A stretch of 11,883 nucleotides of DNA from Zygnema cylindricum (taxonomy: Eukaryota > Streptophyta > Zygnematophyceae > Zygnematales > Zygnemataceae), in the NCBI GenBank assembly GCA_037447655.1, contig JBBHKE010000143.1, positions 1 to 11,883 on the forward strand. The letters are read 5' to 3'. Below the pieces are notes generated by a model that was not told the origin of the DNA, ran no database searches, and saw only the letters and a list, made by a program, of their open reading frames with translations. Positions 8,240 through 11,883 of this stretch are shown here, one piece after another; positions within the stretch are counted from its first letter, which is position 1, and each line of letters begins with the position of its first letter. The position numbers and the translations under genes were made by a program.

Positions 8240-8440
8240 AAGTGTAAATTATGCACTTTATACGATGTTCCCAAAAATGTGTCAAATTATTATGTCAATA
8301 TCATGCGACATATCGTAATTTTTAGCTAAGTTATACGTCAAACATTATTGCGAAGTGCTAATTATGCATTTTATGCAGTGCTTCCACAAAATGTCAATTT
8401 CACGCGACATGTAGTAATTATTGGTTGATAAATCAGTGGA
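8240..8440 (+). repeat. Degenerate tandem duplication, period about 113 bp
   Basis: The segment beginning AAGTGTAAATTATGCACTTT (8240) is repeated as AAGTGCTAATTATGCATTTT (8353). Both continue with TTCC(C)A..AAAATGT, GTCAATxTCA and GCGACATxTxGTAATT. A weaker third echo (TTCCCACAACAAAT) occurs near 8461. Non-coding. Confidence 0.6.
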
Positions 8441-8718
8441 AATCAAATTATTACGTCACTTTCCCACAACAAATCCTAATAATTGGCTTACTCACATGTT
8501 TCAAACAACAAATCGATAAATTGAATTGTTATGTAAGTTAGAAAAACTCGACCACAATTGAAACAAAACCTAGTCATACACCAATATGGGGAAAAACATC
8601 CGCCCTTCCCTTAAAACTAAAATCCAAAACGAACTTCAAAAATAAAAAAAAATGGTGAAACTGCCTAGTATTACCAAGTGAAAAAAAACAGGGCCACTTC
8701 AAGTTGTTGGAAAAAAAA

Positions 8719-10548
8719 TGAATATGTCTATGAAGCTAAAACATCAAACAAATACATGGTAAAGGGGGGAGGTTTTGTGGTTTCTAATGCATTTTTCATA
8801 GTTTATCAATACAAGTCAACAAACGATACTTCAACAATTAACACTCACGCATGTTTAGCTTTGGCCGACATGGATAATTCAAGAGGACTTCTTCGTAAGT
8901 TTCTTTCAAAAACGGAGGCGAAAACGAGTGACCGAAAAATAATTGTGAAAATGGTGGCATTGATGTGTTGCAAGGACCTTCGACCATTTTCGATAGTCGA
9001 TGGTTCAGGTATGATTTATTTTGAATTCCATTTAAGATGGCTTTAATGTATATGTCGTTATAACTTGTTTTGTTAATAGATTTATATCTTTGAGCTTCAT
9101 CATTATTTTCTTATCAATAATATATATTCGTATGCTCATTTTTATTTTTTAGTTATTATTTGGTTTGTCATGATGTTGTTTTTTATTTGTTTTTCCATAA
9201 AAAAAAAGTATTTTTGGTATGATTTTTTTATGTTTTTCATGGTTAGTAATTGTATGATATTTTCTTATTGATTTTTTTTTCCAAAATTTTGAAGCATTTT
9301 GTCAGACATTGTTTGATGTTGGTGTTTCGTCCAACAAAAGCATTGACATCGACCAACTACTCACGTCTGTCAATAGTGTAAAAAACTACATTTTATCTTC
9401 TACAAAAGATCTTTATAGTTTGGTCATCCCAAAACTTAGAGAAAAATATTGGTAGCAATATTTTTGTCGCATTTACGATCAATCTCTGAAGCGAGACAAA
9501 AAAAAACCTCATGTGTGTCAGTCACCGCTCATTTTATTGAAAATGAAGTTAAACTTCATGCACGGACGTTTCAAGTCGACCATTTTCCGAAGGAAAAACA
9601 CACCGCGGAAAAAGTTTTAACGCCTTTCGAAAATTGTTTGACCAAATTTGAAATGGCCAATTTTGATGTTTTGGAAAATCGTTGAGTTTTTGTGACCGAC
9701 AGTGGCTCTAACATGTGTGCGGTTGAAGGTCTACCGAGTATATTTAATTGGATACCTTGCGCAGACCATAAAATTGTTACAATTGAGACAACAATTGAAC
9801 TTCCAAAAAATACAAATACGACGTGGAAGTTCATAATATTTTTGATCTAACTAATTCTTGTAAATCGTTGGTCACATTTTTAAAACAGAGTATTTACAAA
9901 ATCTTTTGAAAAACACTTTAAAACAAGAAAATGCAACGCAGTGGAATTCTTTGCTCCGATTGCTTAAGAGTATTTATGATGCATTCAATGAGATATGATC
10001 AATCGCTCAAGCAAAAAATAAATTGAGACTCTTTGCTTTTATCGATAAAACTCATCTTACTAAACTTATACGATTTTTGGAAATGTTTCAAAAAGCGACC
10101 CTAAAGTTGGAAAAATTCAAAGAACCAACTTTACATTTGACTGTGTTTGAACTATCGGCTCTCCATAACCAGTGTAAGATGAGAAAAAAATCTTACAATG
10201 ACGAAGAGAAACAATCCTCTGCCGATTCTTCAAACTTGCAAAAACTGAAAGAACCTTCTATGAAATTTGCACAACTGAATTGGGACCTTCCCGAGTACCA
10301 TACTGTCGCGGCCCTTATAGATCCCCGAAAAAAACAAAGGCTTGAAATAATTCGGGTATCGAAAACCGAAATTGAAAGCGTGAGGGTCAAACTTCGTGAT
10401 CACAAACGACCTCGGTGATGACGTTGATTTCAATAGTCCTCAAGGCATAACAAAAAAACGGAAAACATTGCAAAGTATGGACGGTTTCCACGATTTTTTT
10501 GGTGAGAGCGATGACGAAAAATGAGGTTTTTATTACCACCGACAATAA
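8719..10548 (+). pseudogene. Decayed hAT-superfamily transposase, right copy
   Basis: It has the same domain order as the left copy, reading right. The BED remnant has lost both CxxC cysteines (Ser at 8783-8785, Phe at 8792-8794) but lacks the left copy's stop and keeps NTHAC. The first exon ends at 9008. After a 286-bp intron, exon 2 begins at 9295. Then come the shared stop TGA (9487-9489) after INL, a 9-A run (9498-9506), VSVTAHFIENE, KHTAEK, the shared TGA (9683-9685), VTDSGSNM with the second catalytic Asp, and IPCADHKIV. A 13-bp loss follows near 9790-9805. ATQWNSLLRLL shows the TRWNS Arg changed to Gln, then TGA at 9996-9998, and LIDPRKKQRLEII. The left copy's tail residue Arg is TGA here (10522-10524). 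The longest open piece is 10023-10418. No hATC domain and therefore no third catalytic Glu is seen. Not functional. Confidence 0.88.
9009..9294 (+). other. Probable intron of the right hAT pseudogene
   Basis: The donor TTCAG|GTATGATTT follows the exon end at 9008, and the acceptor TTTTCCAAAATTTTGAAG ends at 9294. Splicing in phase 1 restores IVDGSAFCQTLFDVG. The length equals the left-arm intron. The unspliced frame runs into a stop at about 9046. Confidence 0.7.
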
Positions 10549-10855
10549 AACGCTCGTTAATAACTCTATTATGGGTTAAAGGTCACAATGCCAACAAAAA
10601 TCAACTCTAATTTATACATCTAACAATAATTTAGATACACAATCCCATATTGTAGTCATGATAGCCTGTGTTCACATATTCGACCCTTGAACGTGTTAAG
10701 TTCTTGCGATTTCCCCTCGTCTTTATGACCAGGAAACAAATTTGTGTCCGTGGCGACGCACTCAATTTCCTGTGTCAACGCCTCTATCCGACACTTGATC
10801 TGTATGTTTGTACGAATGAGCAGTTTTAGTACGAATCGATAGATTTTGTACAATA
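10549..10855. other. Non-coding stretch downstream of the right hAT pseudogene
   Basis: In a complete element the hATC dimerisation domain would be expected here, but no L-x-IPATS-type or SERxFS-type signature is readable in any frame. A 65-codon minus ORF (10656-10853) has no recognised motif. The stretch corresponds to about 2763-2998 of the left arm, apart from the 45-bp indel. Confidence 0.5.
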
Positions 10856-11014
10856 CACTATTTAAAAGCAGTTGATATTTGAGTAATTAGAGCTAATTCA
10901 ACAGTATCTATATTAACGTAGAAAAAACTGAGTCATTAATTCTATTTTAAATTCGAGGGTCGAATTTTGGGGGCGCCGAATGAGCGTTATTAACGGTAAT
11001 ATCGATCCACGATG
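10856..11014 (+). mobile_element. MITE-like TA-flanked element, copy C6 (159 bp), right arm
   Basis: It starts CACTATTTAAAAG after TA (10854-10855) and ends ATCCACGATG before TA (11015-11016). It contains the family core TTTTGGGGGCGCCGAAT near 10965. It is the partner of C5. It shares the CACTATTTAA start with C2 and C3 once their extra CACA or CCA bases are allowed for. Non-coding. Confidence 0.6.
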
Positions 11015-11016
11015 TA

Positions 11017-11433
11017 GAGAGTTAGAGAGATATTTGAAGTGACGTCGAAATGTGGTTCGTTTCGTTTTGAATAAATTGATTTTGTTTTTGATGAAGTGTT
11101 TTTTCTATTTTTTTTCTTATCAAGTTAAAGTAGGTCAACTCATTTAATAAAAAATGCATTTGTTCCATGAGCGTATTCATTATTTTTTGGGCAATCCATG
11201 TGGGCGTTTTATGCAAATAAAGCTTCATATGTTTGGAAGACGTTTCGAACAGAAAAGGGTGAAAAGGGAGCCGTTAGAAAGAAAGTTTTTATTTGAAAAG
11301 GCTGAAAAAGACAACGTCAGGGAATTGAAGGAGGTCCTACAATGGCACAGTAAAGCTTAATGTACAAACACATTGTACGCAAGTGATAATTTTAAAACCA
11401 GGTTGCACGGTTTGAAAAATCTTTGAAGAATAT
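11017..11433. other. Non-coding outer part of the right arm
   Basis: This is the counterpart of 2179-2605. It includes the plus-strand 68-codon ORF at 11154-11360, which diverges in frame from its left-arm partner after FEKAEK and shows no sign of protein-level conservation. No gene is supported. Confidence 0.55.
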
Positions 11434-11883
11434 CAATATCATAGTTTTAGCCTACGTGGTACCATTCAGAAAGAACACGTATGAGAGTTTTAGGTGCACG
11501 ACCTGATGGCAACTCGTCCTGACAACAACTGCCAGTAAGCGTGCCCGTAAAGTTACTGATGTAAATCCCGCATGGGCAGAATATCCTTACTGAATTAAGG
11601 TATTGCAGAATATCATCAAGATTTTGTCAACGGCTTATCGAAAGACAGGCGTACGGTGACTCTCAAAAGGTACGTGTACGGTTCAATACGGTCTCCTTGC
11701 ATGTTTCAAAAACATAACCAGATACCGCATATGAAACAAAGTCAAAATGTAACTAGCTAAAAAGGACAGCGACATGAAATCAAATCCGAGTCAAATCCAA
11801 TCAAATAGTCAAATGAATGAATAGACCTGCGAAAGCTACAGTAGTTACGGAGAGTCGGGGGAATCGGGCATGCTTGCTCATGT
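11434..11883 (-). repeat. Dispersed repeat block A, copy 2 (cut by the window end)
   Basis: This is the reverse complement of about 1718-2170. CCTGCGAAAGCTACAGTAGT near 11825 and GCATATGAAACAAAGTC near 11727 are the landmarks. It has a single 17-bp unit (within 11690-11715), as in copy 1. It is nearly identical to copy 1 and is part of the right arm. Confidence 0.85.

Larger units (their letters stand above)
7746..8718. other. AT-rich single-copy spacer, no gene seen
   Basis: Block A homology fades at about 7740, and the right arm begins at 8719. Between them I see a GC-rich low-complexity patch (7905-8055), a degenerate duplication (8240-8440) and A/T-rich runs. A 70-codon ORF (7842-8054) runs through the patch and has no recognisable motif. 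No RNA gene was recognised. Confidence 0.5.
8719..11883 (-). repeat. Right arm of the inverted duplication (open at the window end)
   Basis: This is the reverse-complement partner of 1718-4838. The sharp inner edge is at 8719 (TGAATATG). At 11883 it is still matching the left arm at 1718, so the true arm is longer than seen. It contains the plus-strand hAT pseudogene, MITE-like copy C6 and block A copy 2. A piece of about 45 bp at 10657-10705 is missing from the left arm. Confidence 0.9.

Noticed and set aside
9487-9685. TGA at two positions where hAT proteins could have Trp, suggesting a reassigned genetic code
   Set aside because: Other TGA codons in one arm stand against CGA or GGC codons in the other arm, so TGA is arising here as ordinary nonsense. 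The gene also has frameshifts and other stops.
9571-9834. Antisense ORF of 87 codons across the right hAT (and 3729-3977 across the left)
   Set aside because: These are shadows of the transposase sequence; the strand with DSGSNM, TAHFIE and TRWNS signatures is the coding one.
1-11883. CRISPR array, tRNA, rRNA, bacterial operon or defence system
   Set aside because: There are no regularly spaced identical repeats, no tRNA-like cloverleaf or T-loop signature noticed, no rRNA words recognised and no packed ORFs with ribosome-binding sites. The content is that of eukaryotic transposon-rich DNA.

Overview
The window looks like a eukaryotic, AT-rich, repeat-dominated intergenic region. The evidence is a hAT-type transposase pseudogene split by a short GT-AG intron, several kinds of non-autonomous DNA transposon, long homopolymers, and no operon-like gene packing, Shine-Dalgarno sites or intact long ORFs. 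The species cannot be named from the sequence. No intact, clearly functional host gene is visible.

The main structure is a large inverted duplication. A left arm (about 1718-4838) is repeated in reverse complement as a right arm (about 8719-11883, running off the window end), with a spacer of about 3.9 kb. By eye the arms are roughly 95% identical in their best parts. Each arm carries, from inside outwards, a decayed hAT transposase gene reading outwards (minus strand on the left, plus strand on the right), a small TA-flanked MITE-like element, about 0.4 kb of non-coding DNA, and a non-coding block called 'A' here. The two transposase copies share some disabling changes and also carry private ones. 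The gene was therefore probably already dead when the duplication formed, and both copies have decayed since.

Region by region: 1-1400 is a cluster of related short TA-flanked repeats (copies C1-C4). 1404-2178 is block A, copy 1. 2179-4838 is the rest of the left arm with the minus-strand hAT pseudogene. 4839-5331 is a GC/CpG-richer segment with one weak exon candidate. 5332-5977 is a 646-bp terminal-inverted-repeat element with a perfect 8-bp target duplication. 6045-7745 is block A, copy 3, in the same orientation as copy 1 and split by an 815-bp PIF/Harbinger-like element; the uninterrupted site can be read directly in copy 1. 7746-8718 is unique AT-rich DNA with a GC-rich low-complexity patch and a degenerate 113-bp duplication. 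8719-11883 is the right arm with the plus-strand hAT pseudogene.

Nothing here works together as a pathway. The window is best read as a transposon graveyard: insertion of DNA elements, duplication of a segment in inverted orientation, then point-mutation decay. The most informative items are the shared and private lesions, the precise empty site for the Harbinger-like insertion, the clustered TTGTAGACG 9-mers inside that element, and a TA-flanked element family of about 160 bp with six copies in the window.
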